A DNA stretch of 64,000 nucleotides, taken from Doryteuthis pealeii. Its lineage: Eukaryota; Mollusca; Cephalopoda; Myopsida; Loliginidae. Made by a program: the position numbers and the translations under genes. Positions 44,736-56,439 of this stretch are shown here, in pieces. Location of the stretch: the NCBI GenBank assembly GCA_023376005.1, contig CM042157.1, positions 90,330,987 through 90,394,986 of the forward strand. The letters are read 5' to 3'. Numbering within the stretch: position 1 is the stretch's first letter; every line of letters begins with the position of its first letter. The notes below the pieces were generated by a model. That model worked only from the letters and a program-made list of their open reading frames with translations. It did no database searches and had not been told where the DNA came from.

Positions 44736-45777
44736 TATTTATTTATTTTTAATTTTAGGTATGTTCAAAAATTTTGAAAGTTTGATTAGTGCAGACACAT
44801 AAACATTCTTTTTTTAATTATATATTGAGCGTATAGATTTTTTTTTCTCCTAAAACAACTTTTATTTGCAGCTGCAGTATTCTTATATTTTTTTAAAAAT
44901 TCTTATGTATTAAAACTACTTGAAAATATAACTATCATTCTGGTTACAATTTCATATGGTGTATTTATGCATTTCACCAGAACTTTTAGTAAGAGAGGTG
45001 TCTATGCATACAAAAGTGTTATTTGAAAGCCTAAAAATGCTTATATACAATATAATATTTTTGTATATTAATGTATATATGTAATATATAATATTGCTCT
45101 ATTTTATTTCACTGTATACAGGTAAATTAGATATGTTGTCTAATCACTATTTTTGTCTGTATCTTGAAGAAATCACTTTTTACTGGGGTGGATTGAATGT
45201 TAATATGATATTAAATATTTATTTTTTTTTTTATTCTGAAAGCACTTCATTTACTTTTTTTCTTTTCCAATGACCAATTATAATAATTCAGATTGAAGTT
45301 TATTTGAAAAACTTTGAAGATTTTAAATAATTCTATAGATGGAATAAGACATTACCAACTATTTAATAATTCTTATTAAACATGTAGTTAGTTGGTTTTA
45401 CAGGATGTCCCAAAAATATTGGGATTAATAATTGAATAAATGTTTATATTTTTATAATTTTATAATTGTTCTTTTTATGATATAGTTGATTTAAGCAGCA
45501 GCATTTTTTTTTCATAATAAAAATGAATTTATTATTTTTTTCTATGCTGTAAAAAATGAACGAATTACAAACATGCATGTTATTTTATTTTTAAATACTT
45601 ACATGAGTTTTTGAACAGCATATAATTCAAATAAGGCACTTATAGGAAATAAAGCACAAGAGACTATCTATAATTTCTTTGTCTTTTTTTCTTTCTATTT
45701 ATGCCCAGTAATCTCTTATCAGAAGTGATACATCAGCAATATAATTGCATCAAACATATTATGTATCCAATTCATGG

Positions 45778-45778
<1 letters not shown>

Positions 45779-45832
<54 letters not shown>
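45779..45832. repeat. (TA)n microsatellite
   Basis: About 54 bp of pure TA, the longest of this type here. The stretch 44740-45775 holds no recognised feature. Confidence 0.9.
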
Positions 45833-45835
<3 letters not shown>

Positions 45836-45963
45836 GATTTAAGTTAAACTTTTTTTTTATTCTGTTGGAAAATTTCCAGATTATGTTCAAGGAAGTGCAA
45901 ATTATGCATAAAACTTTCAACACCAAGAAACATTATGTAAACACTAATTTCCTTTATATATAA

Positions 45964-45995
45964 CTAGAAGTGGGTACCGAGCAAAGCCTGGATAG
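45964..45995 (-). mobile_element. Helitron 3' terminus, degenerate
   Basis: On the minus strand: 'ATCCAGGCTTTGCTCGGTAC' + 'CCACTTCTAG' followed by T. The terminal CTAG (45964-45967) and the TTCTAG context match the complete Helitron at 58805-59105 ('CTACTTCTAG'). The terminal hairpin is imperfect. C9 and A-rich tracts follow directly (about 46002-46035). No 5' end found. Confidence 0.5.
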
Positions 45996-46444
45996 AGGAG
46001 ACCCCCCCCCAAAAAAAAAAAAAAAAAAAAAAAAACATGGTGTTATATTTAGCAAGCTAGTCTTGCAGATCTATTACTACTGAAATGCAAGTTCGTTCCT
46101 TGCTGGATACCTCCTAAAAATCCCCAGGTAAAAAAAAGATTGTGTTAATCTGGCTTGGTGAGAGGTCAGGAAAATTCTTTTTTCACCTGGGTAGAAGAAA
46201 TAACATCACATATAACAATAAAGTAAGAAATTTTAATTCAATATTTAACAATATTTTTTGAATAGCATTTTCTTTTTTCTTTTCTTTTTTTTAAAGTAAC
46301 TAAAATTAGAAGAGGAAAATCCAAATTAATAATGATCAAACTTTTTGTAAGTTCATTGTTTTATAAAATTTGAATAGATAAGTATATGTGACATGAAATG
46401 GTCAGCACTGGAAAAAGTTTGAAAATACTTCTAATAAAAGAGTG

Positions 46445-46895
46445 TACTCTGGGGGGCACAGTTAAGTTTTACTCTCCCAACTAACCAAGTGTTCAGTCTG
46501 AAACAATCTCTCCCAGCAATGCTGCACTCTTCTCACCAACACTATCAAAATATCTTTCTCTCTCGTCCACTCGTCACAACAGCCAAAATGCTACTGCAAG
46601 CTTTTCGTCTGGTTTGTGAGGGCTGGTCATTAAATACACAATTACAGTGTTCATCCAGGCTCCTTACTCTGACCTACCCGTGCAGCACGTGCGACACTAA
46701 TCAGCACACGTCAATCCTTCACATCCGGGCCACTCTGGACAGTTTAGTAATTCACCTGCGTCAGGCCACGACTCACGATCAGGAGGATGTGAGTTCAATC
46801 TCCCCACTTGCCTCTGATCTCATTCTGCATGCCAAACACAGTCATGCACGCTTCAAACTACTACGTTCGTGGTTTCTCTCACCACAATACTAAAT
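46445..46895 (+). other. GC-richer segment with a 134-codon open frame
   Basis: A GC-rich island with an open frame at 46489-46893. The predicted protein is rich in Ser, Leu and His with no recognised motif. A B-box-like 'GTGAGTTCAATCTCC' lies near 46788-46802, as in the segment at 12000-12190, so a decayed SINE or other repeat is as likely as a coding region. I do not call it a gene. Confidence 0.3.
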
Positions 46896-47156
46896 AATTC
46901 TGTTTACAAATTCTTTCTTGGAATCATAAGAATCAGTGTGTTTATCCAATTTCTCTTAAATTTTTTGCCTCATGCTCATATTGCTTTAGTTTCTGAATGA
47001 GAACTTTTCAGAAATATTGTTTTAAAAAAAAAGTAGAAAGAAAGAAAATCTGGAAGAAGCCTGATTTATTATAACAAATTTATACATTTTAATTTTCTGT
47101 AATAGATTTGCTAACATCAAGTTGTTATTTACTAAACTTAGCTTACTTTTGCACAA

Positions 47157-47375
47157 TCCAGAATGACAGGACACCTCATGGGAATAGAACTCATTAACAA
47201 CAGTCTCTGCTAATATAACACACTAACCATTACACCATCTGAGATACCTAGAAATCATTTAGTAATCTTATTTTAGCACAAGGCTAGAAGTACAGAGTAA
47301 CCAGTGAGAATTGAACTCCCTACCAATAGTCTGCAAGTTTAGCTCAATAATCATTACACCATTTAAGGTACCCAT
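47157..47375 (-). mobile_element. Two adjacent tRNA-like SINE heads
   Basis: Minus strand, first head (47375-47258): 'GGTGTAATGATTATTGAGC' and 'GAGTTCAATTCTC'. Second head (47250-47157): 'GGTGTAATGGTTAGTGTGT' and 'GAGTTCTATTCCC'. Both have A- and B-box-like blocks at tRNA spacing and follow one another in the same orientation, so this may be a dimeric SINE or two insertions. Related to 5299-5400. Confidence 0.55.
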
Positions 47376-47559
47376 TTCCTAAGATCAAGTTAGTTATATT
47401 TTATAAGAAATCTAAACCTATGAAAAACAAAATTATATTAAAATATAAATTTTTTTGTTTGTTTTTATAGTTAGATAGAAGCATTATTTATAAATGTAAT
47501 ACGATATTTTTTTTTTCTTTTTTTTTTGAAGGCAAAATAATGCAGATTCATGTTGAAAA

Positions 47560-47625
47560 ACCTATTTATTCCTGTGCTCTTAATTTTCGGATAAAATCCA
47601 TCTTCAGAAAGTTTATTATAGAGTT
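47560..47625 (-). other. Hammerhead-like half motif
   Basis: Minus strand: CTGAAGA (47607-47601), stem GGAT-TTT-ATCC (47599-47589), GAAA (47588-47585). The pattern matches the core and stem II of a hammerhead, but no stem III followed by UH, and no stem I partner, can be drawn. It resembles the other CTGANGA...GAAA elements here. From 47630 to 48390 nothing else is recognised. Confidence 0.3.
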
Positions 47626-48390
47626 GAAAATGTTCCATCTGTGTTTTTTAAAAGTCAACTTGGTTCTAATGATGTTGAGCTTGATGGAGATTTGAAATTT
47701 GGAAGAGATCGTAAGCTTCCGTTAAGATTTCAAATTCGGTAGAGATTATATTATTTCTACTGTTATAGCTTTTCTAAAAGGAATTCAGTATTTTCATAAC
47801 ATATTCAAGAAAATGGAGTTATGTATTGTTGAAAATGTCTATACATATTCAAACCTAGTTTATTTTTTACAACAGTTATTGTTTGTATTCTGTAACAAAT
47901 AACTACTTAATTTAGTTTAAGATATAAATTGCAAATAGTTACTATCTTATCAGTTGCAAATTTATTATTTTGTCTATTTTGTTGCCTTCTAACAGAAGAG
48001 CATCCAGCTAAAATGGATTTTTCTGGACATTAACTATTTTCATGACTTACAATTGGGTTTGTTTATTATATTTCTTTTATTTACATTAAGCTTGCTTATA
48101 ATAAGCACATGCTGTTATCGTTTAATTAAAATATTTGATTAGGGAAATTTTATAGACATTTCAATATCTATTCTTTTTACACTCACAGGTTATTAGGCCA
48201 GTAAGATAAAATGTTGTATGTGCTTTACAGGGGAAGTGAGACTTTTCACTATTACTTGTATTATTTGTTTTAAATATTAATCTGTTTAATGTATTTTATA
48301 TCTACTATTAAATGATTATCATTTATATGATGATGCATGAATATTAGAAAAGAATTACTCTGATCCAAGATAGAAAAGCAACATGTAAAT

Positions 48391-48453
48391 CAGTCTATAT
48401 CTCTCTATCTCTCTCTATCTCTATATCTCTCTCTATCTATCTCTATCTCTATA

Positions 48454-48520
<67 letters not shown>

Positions 48521-48802
48521 ATATCTATCTCTCTATCTATCTCTATCTATCTCTCTATCTATCTCTATCTATCTATCTCTATCTATCTATCTCTATCTCT
48601 ATCTCTATCTCTCTCTCTATCTCTATCTATCTATCTATCTATCTCTCTCTATCTCTTATCTATCTCTCTATCTCTTTATCTATCTCTCTATCTCTTTATC
48701 TATCTCTCTATCTATCTATCTCTCTATCTCTCTATCTCTCTATCTATCTCTCTATCTCTTTATCTATCTATCTCTATCTATCTCTCTATCTATCTATCTA
48801 TC

Positions 48803-48857
<55 letters not shown>

Positions 48858-49096
48858 CTATCTATCTATCTATCTATCTCTTTATCTATCTATCTATCTA
48901 TCTATCTCTTTATCTATCTATCTCTTTATCTATCTATCTATCTATCTATCTCTTTATCTATCTATCTCTTTATCTATCTATCTATCTATCTATCTCTTTA
49001 TCTATCTATCTCTTTATCTATCTATCTCTATCTATCTATCTATCTATCTCTCTCTCTATCTCTCTATCTCTCTATCTATCTATCTCTCTCTATCTA
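48391..49096. repeat. Long TCTA/TCTC tetranucleotide repeat
   Basis: About 700 bp of interspersed TCTA and TCTC units, with blocks of a higher-order 'TCTTTATCTATCTATC' pattern between about 48880 and 49020. The longest simple repeat in the window, and all pyrimidine apart from A. No coding meaning. The following 49100-49820 has a CT-rich patch near 49365-49500 and nothing else recognised. Confidence 0.95.
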
Positions 49097-49822
49097 ATCT
49101 CTGAAAGTCTCATTATAATTTCTTTGAAAATTTGCCTTAATATTCTTTTGTATGCATTTTATTATTATAGCATTTGATTTAGATTTGTGAGATTTTTTTT
49201 TTGCAAATTTTAGTCAGTATGTTCTCTTGTCTTCCTTTTTTTCAATTGTAGAGTTCATCCTGTTAACATTTATATATATGTGTGTGCTCTATTCACAATA
49301 TTGACCACTATTTACTTATATAGTACCATATATATATATGCACTTTCCTTTACTTGAACTTATCTATACCCTCTCTCTTCCTCCTGCCTCACCCCTCATC
49401 TTCACTACATCCTCTACTTCCTTCATCTGAGTTTGACCTTTGCTCCTTCCCTTCCCTCTCTCCCCCTTCCCCCTTTTATCTTTTCCTCACTTAGATCCCA
49501 ATCTGTATAAACAATTAAAGTCATTCTGAAGAAGTTTCATAACAGACAAAAAATATCAATTGTTTCTGTTTCCTTGTTCACCTTTCCAGTATATTATTCA
49601 CATTAAATATATGTGTGTGTGTGTCTGATTCTATATTTGGGTCTCAAAGTTTTTTGCAAACAAAAGTAATTGTGTCATTAGCAAAGAAAAAAATCCTGGT
49701 TAATTATATAGAATTAAATAATGTGTTAAGTCTCCCAACAAATACCGGTGTCCTTTCAGTTTTTGGAAGGGCCTAATGGTCCTTTTTTTTTTTTTCTATG
49801 TTCGTTGAATTTCATACTGTAT

Positions 49823-49992
49823 GTTATTTCCTATAAGTCTAACATAAACAAGGGGAACCACTCTTGACTGATAAATTATTTATTCATTTACTAGGAAAAA
49901 AGATGGGTTTAGGGTTAGTTTAATGGGAAAATAAATAATGTATCAGTCAAGGGTGGTTCCCCTTTGTTTATATTAGACTTATAGGAAATAAC
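49823..49992. mobile_element. Family J short palindromic MITE
   Basis: 170 bp; ends GTTATTTCCTATAAGTCTAA and TTAGACTTATAGGAAATAAC are complementary and the arms extend about 65 bp ('AGGGGAACCACTCTTGACTG' facing 'CAGTCAAGGGTGGTTCCCCT'). The unpaired centre contains 'GGGTTTAGGGTTAG'. Partial copies at 15277 and 15963. No clear duplication. Nothing is recognised from 50000 to 50550. Confidence 0.85.
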
Positions 49993-50550
49993 TGAATTAT
50001 TTTAAAAATATGTAAAATATGTTATATTTATTCATTAATTAATAGATAAAATACCATTTACTCATTTATTAGTATATTTATTTATCTTTTCATTCATTCA
50101 TTCATTCATTAATAAATAAAATATATTATATACTTCTAAAAGTCATGTTATAAAGGTCTTCACAACTATAAGAATGTCCCTATTGTTCCCTTTAAAATAC
50201 ACTAAAGTACTTTAATGTTATTTTTAATTAAAATATATTGGTTATGGACACATCTTTTTATATCTTTAGCTTTATAAAAGCTGACAGAAAAGGTTATATA
50301 TCCTACTTATCCAATGAAAAGACAATGTGCAAAACATTGTATGACTAAAGTTTTGTATCAAAATGGACTATATCTGCTTTTATAGGTATATATTTTAAAC
50401 TTGGAAAGCTAAAAGAATATTAGAATAAAAATAGTACTACCTGTCTCAGAATAGTTGTTAATTTACATGATCACTAAATGTAACAACTATTGGGACTATG
50501 GTAGTAATTTTCTTATTAAACATACTTTCTTTTAAAATTGTTATTATTGG

Positions 50551-50725
50551 GAGAATATGTGCGTTAGTGGTTAGTTTTTGAAAATTAATTAATTAATTCA
50601 ATTAGGCGAACTATTCATTTAATAGGCTAACCCGGGAAAATCAAGCCATATATTATCCCCCGCTATTGATTAATTATTAAAATTAACTTTCAAAATTGGT
50701 ACAACTTCAATTAGCACATATTCTC
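50551..50725. mobile_element. Family N MITE
   Basis: Inverted ends GAGAATATGTGCGTTA and TTAGCACATATTCTC bound a 175-bp AT-rich element. The right half matches 26020-26105 reversed. No ORF; target duplication not clear. Confidence 0.65.
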
Positions 50726-50821
50726 AATTCAAAATTGATTTCGTTGTTTTTATTTGATGCACCAATTAATTTTGTTACTTGCCAAAAAGGTAGATTCCAA
50801 CACAAGACTTCACCAAAAAAA

Positions 50822-50864
50822 TATAATATATATAAATATATATTATATATATATATATATATAT
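50822..50864. repeat. AT-rich microsatellite
   Basis: Imperfect TA repeats forming a self-complementary stretch. From 50870 to 51440 nothing is recognised. Confidence 0.85.
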
Positions 50865-51440
50865 CATTGGATTAATTATATTTTAATTCACATTTAATGC
50901 TACTTACATCCCTTTTTAAAAATTAAAAAGGGTGTATCTTTTTTGGAATTATGGGGACATTTTTGTGACAAATATACCAATTTTTTTAAATGTTCATCAA
51001 TACAGAAAATATGAATCTTAAAACTATCAAAATGCCTACAAATATTTCTGTCTACTGTTATAAAGTTTAAAAGTATGCAGTATTCAAGTTAATTGTCTCA
51101 CATACATTGGCCAGTATCAATTGTATAGTTTTTTAGGTGCCCATTTTGTGAATGAAGCCTTGAGAAATATAAATACCCACTAAAGTGTCCGGAAATGTAT
51201 TGTTCAATCGTTATTGTTGATTATCATCCAAAATAGTGTTGCTTCATATCCTCTCAAGCCTAAACTTGACCTTTGCCAATTAGACTGATGAATATAAAAG
51301 TAAAAAACATACAATCTTCATTCTGATTGTTTTCTCTCTTTGGTTACTCTCAAACTTTAATGAATGAATGTTTCTATGATGAATCATTAAATATATAGGG
51401 TTGTCAAATTTCCAACAGGAAGTTGAAACAATCTAGCAAT

Positions 51441-51442
<2 letters not shown>

Positions 51443-51479
<37 letters not shown>

Positions 51480-51500
51480 GAAAAAAAAAAAAAAAAAAAA
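51443..51500. repeat. Poly(T)-poly(A) inverted homopolymer
   Basis: About 33 T, then AATTG, then about 21 A, forming a potential hairpin. It may mark two oppositely oriented retroposon tails or a folded low-complexity site. A single long T run needs sequencing confirmation. Confidence 0.85.
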
Positions 51501-52113
51501 GAAATTACTAAAGATTAATAATAACAAGGATTTTAAAACTACATTTAATTTAAAATTTCTGTGATTCTAAAATGTTTAATTTTTTTTTTTTATTTTTTAT
51601 TTTTGGCGGGGGGTGGTGCAGTGAGTGTGTGGCATCAAGCACCATGTTTCTAATAATTTAAATTGGATGCAGCAATAAAGACTTTTCATTCAGACTCAAA
51701 TCTATTTTGTGTTGAATTTTTCTTTAATTGCGAATATTCATGACATGACACCTTAACTCAGGACGTGAAGTAATTTCTTTAAAATATGTTAATGATTGAA
51801 AGATTACTATCAAATAAAGAAAAATTATTTCTGAAATTATGCATGTGTTTTACCTGTCAAAATAAATACTTTATGCTATTTTCTTGTGAATTGTTTAAGA
51901 TGATTCATTAATATTTGACCAAGTTTTTAAATTGGATTTTAAAGGTTTTGAAGTTATTTACATACACTTCATTGAATCACAAAGGATGGCTATTAGATAA
52001 AACTTGGAATAATGGTTTTATTACAAGTTCAAAGTAAAAATGGTTGTGTTTTTTTTTGGGGGGGGGGGATCTTTTCTTTTTTTCTGGGCCTGTCTATTTA
52101 TGAGATTTTTTAA

Positions 52114-52212
52114 AATTTTTTTTTTTCCTCCTCTCTGACCATCCTAAAATGGGTTCATTTTTTTACTGTTTTTTTTTCCCTCCTCTCTAACCATCCTAAA
52201 ATGGGTTCAATT
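52114..52212. repeat. Two-copy direct repeat
   Basis: 'CTCCTCTCTGACCATCCTAA' + 'AATGGGTTCA' (52128-52157) recurs at 52180-52210 with one change, each preceded by a T-run. A (CA)n run follows at 52230-52250. No feature is recognised between 51510 and 52110 or from 52260 to 53230. Confidence 0.75.
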
Positions 52213-53234
52213 AACTTGCTTATAGGAAACACACACACACACACACACCTGTTTGTTAATGACTCTTCAGATCTTCAGCATTGAATTTTTGTTATTTTTC
52301 AGCTTAGGAAAATTCAACTTTTGTTTCACATAAGAATGCTTAACATCAGTCAGTTATATGCTTTGATTTGTAATTACTATTTTTTTTTATGCTAGCACCA
52401 CATGAAACTTTAATAACTCATCATGCTAGGCATTCTGTATTTAGTAGTTGAAAGACAATATATATATATGCACGAAAAGAATAGTGAAGTTCCAAGAAAA
52501 GTAAAATCAACCTTAAAGAATATGTTGTAAAAGAAATGAAAGCCAGTCTTTTCAGTGTTCCAGAGGTTAGGTGTAAGGAGGCAAAGCTTGAAGGAGAATA
52601 ATCCTTAGAAAGCCACATTTATAATAGAAATGTTAGTAGAGTGACAGACCAAGAAATTATAAGATAGTCTGTTGTTGGCTGAGGGGTAAAGCTTTTTGAG
52701 TAAGACTGGTAAAGATCAATTTGACAGTTTTGTTTTGGATAGCAGGGGCTGGAGTTGGGAGATTCAGACATTCCAAGCTTAGGAACATAAAAGCCATCCC
52801 ATATTTGGTTATAACATTCTTATTTTGGGGGAATACCTATCTTCTCAAATGAATGGTTGGTAATGGGATATATAAAATAAAAAACCTTTTTTTTTCTTTT
52901 TTATGAATGGACTTGTCTTGTCCATTGTAAAATCCTTATTAATACAACAAGTCTTTTGTTAACACCAAAGAAACTGATACTGGATATAGGTTGTCATAAG
53001 AAACCTTGTTTATATTCAAGTATGTATGTTTATTTACTTAATAATTAAATTAATGATATATATTTTATCTACTTCTTTTATATGTAACACTGACAAACAT
53101 TCAAATACTTGATTGACAATATCAAAAACTGAATATTTTGGCCTTCGAAGTAAATAAATCTGATGATGAGATTTTATTATTATCAATAGAGGGTTCAACT
53201 GTTTGTGCCACTGATATAAATATTTTTAATAATA

Positions 53235-53705
53235 TGATATATTATTATTATCATATCACTCCTTATGAGTTTTTCACACCAGCATTAGCCAGTGGTATTT
53301 CACTGGAGTCTGAGTGACAGCAAGTCTCTCAGGTCTCCAGGACTCTTCTGAGTATTTTAGCCAATTTTAACAATGCTGTGGTTTAGATGGTGTCATTTCC
53401 TTTGATTTCAATTCCCCCATTCTTTTTTTTTTTTTTTCAAAACCTTTGGGGACCGACTACAATTGGTATCACTCTCACTCTCATGTTCCACAGTCTTTTT
53501 TTAAATTTTTTTTTTTTTGGTTCTCTGGCTAGATCCAAGTATTTATCTATCTTTTCACTTCTTTCATTTTTGCTCTGTGGTCTACCTGAACAGCAAAATC
53601 CACTAAGATGACAGGTTCTCTTTTTCTTGTCTATCAATACTAGGTTCAGTCTCCTGGCAAGGATTAGGTGATCCATTTGTATCTCAAATATTATAATTAT
53701 CATTA
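53235..53705 (-). pseudogene. RTE-like LINE ORF2 C-terminal relic
   Basis: The minus-strand frame from 53703 reads 'IQMDHLILARRLNLVLIDKK', then 'RTCHLSGFCCSGRPQSKNER', 'SEKIDKYLDLAREPKK' and 'LWNMRVRVIPIVVGPQRF'. After stops it continues with 'ALLKLAKILRRVLET' and 'NAGVKNS'. This matches the widespread RTE-type C-terminal pattern (a 'D..I..RRPD.V..DK....C...D.AVP.D', 'E.EK..KY.DL..E...LW.....VIPIV.GALG', 'SARILR.VLE' series). The 3' end runs into a (TAA)n-like tail near 53240, as RTE elements do. Disabled by stops and a lysine-coding expansion. Confidence 0.8.
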
Positions 53706-53719
53706 TTATTATTATACAA

Positions 53720-53862
53720 CACTGATATACTCAGACAAGTGTCCTCATCTTGATTATTATAATTATATTTCAGCCACTTTACTTTTTAGAGGATGCAACC
53801 AAACAAAAAAATGTGACTATAATAACAACTAAGATAAGATCACTTGTCTGAGTACATCAGTG
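53720..53862. mobile_element. Short MITE with 22-bp inverted ends
   Basis: CACTGATATACTCAGACAAG... (53720-53741) faces ...CTTGTCTGAGTACATCAGTG (53841-53862), with one mismatch in 22. The 143-bp element sits beside the (ATT)n tract left of it, and TA occurs at the flanks, so a Tc1/mariner-type origin is possible. From 53870 to 54400 nothing is recognised. Confidence 0.75.
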
Positions 53863-54404
53863 TATGATAAGGAATTATGCAATGAACATAAGTATAGAAA
53901 TCTCATAACCATTAACTAAAATGCTAATGTATACACATTTTTTTTTTAATTCAATTTAATTTTATTTATTTATTTTTTTAGTTAAAAAAAAATCATCACT
54001 TCAATCTATTTTGCTTATGTGCAAGAATACACTCATTGTTTTAGTAATTGGAAAATATAAAAAATTCTACTTGTGGTCTGATTTTCTGAACATTATGAAT
54101 TATAATGGACAATTTGATTTTGTGCATATATTCTAAATGTATGTTGTAAAATTAGTCTGAGAAAAAAATTGGATTGTGGAACTTCACCAATGTTTCTTTG
54201 ATATTAACCAAAATCTTTAAGAATTACCGTTTTGGTATTTGTTCATTTATGGAATATGATAATAGAGATGAATGCAAATCATATTCATTTGTTTTCTTGT
54301 AAAAGATGACAAAAGATCACTCTTGATCACAGCAGTTGGTTTCATGACTAAAAATGTAATGCATTAAAGATACAATCATCAGATGAAATTTGTGAGTAAA
54401 TGAA

Positions 54405-54650
54405 CAGCCACTTGCTCCCTATCACTCAAATCCTCTGAGGAAGATAAACAAGACATGCTAAAGAAACAAGGACGAACTCATAAGCAAAAACCTGCACATG
54501 GGCATGACAATGTGGGCTGTCCAACAAAGACCTACATTGATCTGCTCTGTGCCAATACTGAAGCTGCACAGAGGACCTTCCGAGGACGAGGAATGATAGG
54601 GACGGTTAGCAAGAAATTGTCATGGATATCTGTGCTGCTAGCATGACCTG
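54405..54650 (+). pseudogene. LINE ORF2 C-terminal relic
   Basis: 'GCPTKTYIDLLCANTEAA' and, after frameshifts, 'DRDG.QEIVMDICAAS' match the last part of the LINE relic at 37269-37510 and the usual 'GRP..TYID.LC.DTG....DL...M.DR..W...V' ending of ORF2. The upstream DNA, 'ACTCATAAGC', matches 'ACTCATAAGT' at 37312. Stop-free only over 63 codons by chance. Confidence 0.7.
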
Positions 54651-54719
54651 ATGATATATATATAATTTTTGTGTGCACTGTTTAAACATAACCCAGAAAA
54701 AATGGCACATAATAATGTT

Positions 54720-54910
54720 TTTATTGGAACAATACACTTAAAATGTAAAATACTCAAGTTTACAGAGAAAAAGCAATTTCTGTTCCAATTTACAACTGAA
54801 TGATATGTTGAACATTTTTTAATCCTCTAAATTGTTTGATATAATGAAAATAACTATGAAATACTTATCTGGATGTTTTACTCTTTCCTAAAAATGTTAC
54901 AACAGGAAGT
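54720..54910 (+). repeat. Dispersed repeat H, copy 5
   Basis: 'GGAACAATACACTTAAAATG', 'AGAGAAAAAGCAATTTCTGT' and 'GTTTTACTCTTTCCTAAAAA' match the copy at 29060-29275. From 54920 to 55390 nothing is recognised. Confidence 0.6.
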
Positions 54911-55394
54911 CAACAAGATTTCTGGGTAATCTTGTTTTATTATTAAATGCAAAATGACATTTTGTGCTACATGATTCATGTAAATATTGATGTGTTTGGA
55001 AATATTTTTAAAGGGCAAAGTCTTTGTGTTTGTAATTGAGATATTTTAAGAAAGGTGAGATAACATAATAGGGCTATATAACTAATAAAGGAAGAAAAAA
55101 AAAGAGAAATACTATGTAGTGTTGTGGCTAGAGGATATTGATCATAAATAGATCTTAACTGGATAAAAAGGAAAAAATTATTTGTACAATTGAAATCTTT
55201 TAATTGCCATCGTGATATAAGTGCATTTAAACTCTCTGCTTTAAAATGAAGTAAACTGTGAGATTTCAGCTTTTTAACTTGTTACTAATTCACTTACCTT
55301 TTTACAATGAAATGTTTATTAATTGTGGTTCTATAGGTTATATCAGAATTAATATCATCTACATTACCAGTATTAACTAAGAATTCATATGCTG

Positions 55395-55555
55395 ACCAAG
55401 ATACTCTCATGAAATGTGACCAAATGATGTTTATTTTTCAACATAATCCCTTTGTGATCCACACATTTCTTCCATCAATGTTGCAGGGTTTGGATCCCAT
55501 TGCTCAAAAAGTCCTTAACAGCAGATATTATATTTCTCTGAATGTTTGAGATGAG
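55395..55555 (-). pseudogene. mariner-family transposase relic (extreme C-terminus)
   Basis: The minus strand reads 'VKDFLSNGIQTLQH*WKKCV' and 'DHKG', then a frame change to 'YVEK*TSFGHIS'. This is the usual end of mariner-type transposases ('...FY..GI..L..RWQKC....GDYVEK'). A second copy is at 60545-60680, also reversed. Both are short and dead. Confidence 0.65.
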
Positions 55556-55565
55556 GCTTGAAGAT

Positions 55566-55914
55566 TAGTATTATCTGTGTTATTCGGACTATTGTCCCCA
55601 TCTTCATTGTTATTTGTACAACGTTTCGGACGATATGCCCTCTGGGCCTTCTTCAGGTCTTTCTTGTCGGACTCGGGAACCTTCTCTGACTCGGGAACTT
55701 TCTTGTCGTAATCAGGAGCCATCACGGAACTTTGCGACATTACAAAAAGAAAGTTCTCGAGTTCGAAAAGAAAGTTCCCGAGTTCGAAAAGAAAGTTACC
55801 GAGTCCGAAAAGAAATACCTGAAGAAGGCCAGAGGGCATATTGGCTGAAACATTGTACAAATAACAATGAAGATGGGGACAATAGTCCGAATAATGCAGA
55901 TAATACTAATTGAA
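55566..55914. mobile_element. Family E fold-back with internal repeats
   Basis: The left arm 55566-55660 and right arm 55818-55914 are inverted copies, from 'TTAGTATTATCTGTGTTATT' to 'CAGATAATACTAA'. Between them are short repeats of 'GACTCGGGAACCTTC' and 'AAGTTCCCGAGTTCG', themselves in opposite orientations, so the whole element folds back. Arms contain 'CCTGAAGAAGGCC' and 'GGCTGAAAC'. No ORF. See also 7835 and 43005. Confidence 0.85.
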
Positions 55915-55934
55915 GTATTTTAAAGAACTTATTA

Positions 55935-55994
55935 TTTACATATGCAAAACAACCAACATTACAATTGTGATGTTGGTTATTTTGCATATGTAAA
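55935..55994. repeat. 60-bp palindrome
   Basis: TTTACATATGCAAAAC...  faces ...TTTTGCATATGTAAA, 30-bp arms with two mismatches centred on CAATTG. It lies 20 bp from the family E element. Possibly the end of another MITE; contains ATGCAAAA-type octamers by chance. From 56000 to 56440 nothing is recognised. Confidence 0.85.
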
Positions 55995-56439
55995 CATTGT
56001 ATAACCTTCTTTTAATTTAAAAAATACTATTAATTTTTTTTTTCTCGTTTGTTGCTTTGGTCTTTATATTTTATACTATCAGTCTTATATTTTCTGATCC
56101 TGATAAAATTTGATTTTGGTTTCATCATTTCTAAATTAACTTTAGAGTTAACCTGTTAATTAATTTTTAAGAAGACTAGAAAAATAGAATGAAAGTAATT
56201 CTCTTCTTCTATTATTTTTGCAAACATTTTGTCCCATTTTATAATCAAATGTCCATGTCTATAAAATGTATGCACTGATGACTTCAAGACAAAGCAAATA
56301 TTGTTGGTGATATTCTTTATATTGTCGAAAGTGAAATTGATACTAATTTAGCTATTAACTCATTTAGTCAATTCTTTTGAAAGGGTTCAAAGGATTTAAG
56401 GTAATATCAATCCTTTGCAAGTCTCTCCAGCAAACAAAA

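Noticed and set aside
45395..45440. mariner terminal repeat ('ACAGGATGTCCCAAAAA')
   Set aside because: Resembles a terminal repeat, but no partner end or transposase was found nearby.
55566..55914. Hammerhead ribozyme in family E
   Set aside because: CTGAAGA and GAAA are present, but stem III is not followed by UH and stem I has no partner, so it is at best hammerhead-like.
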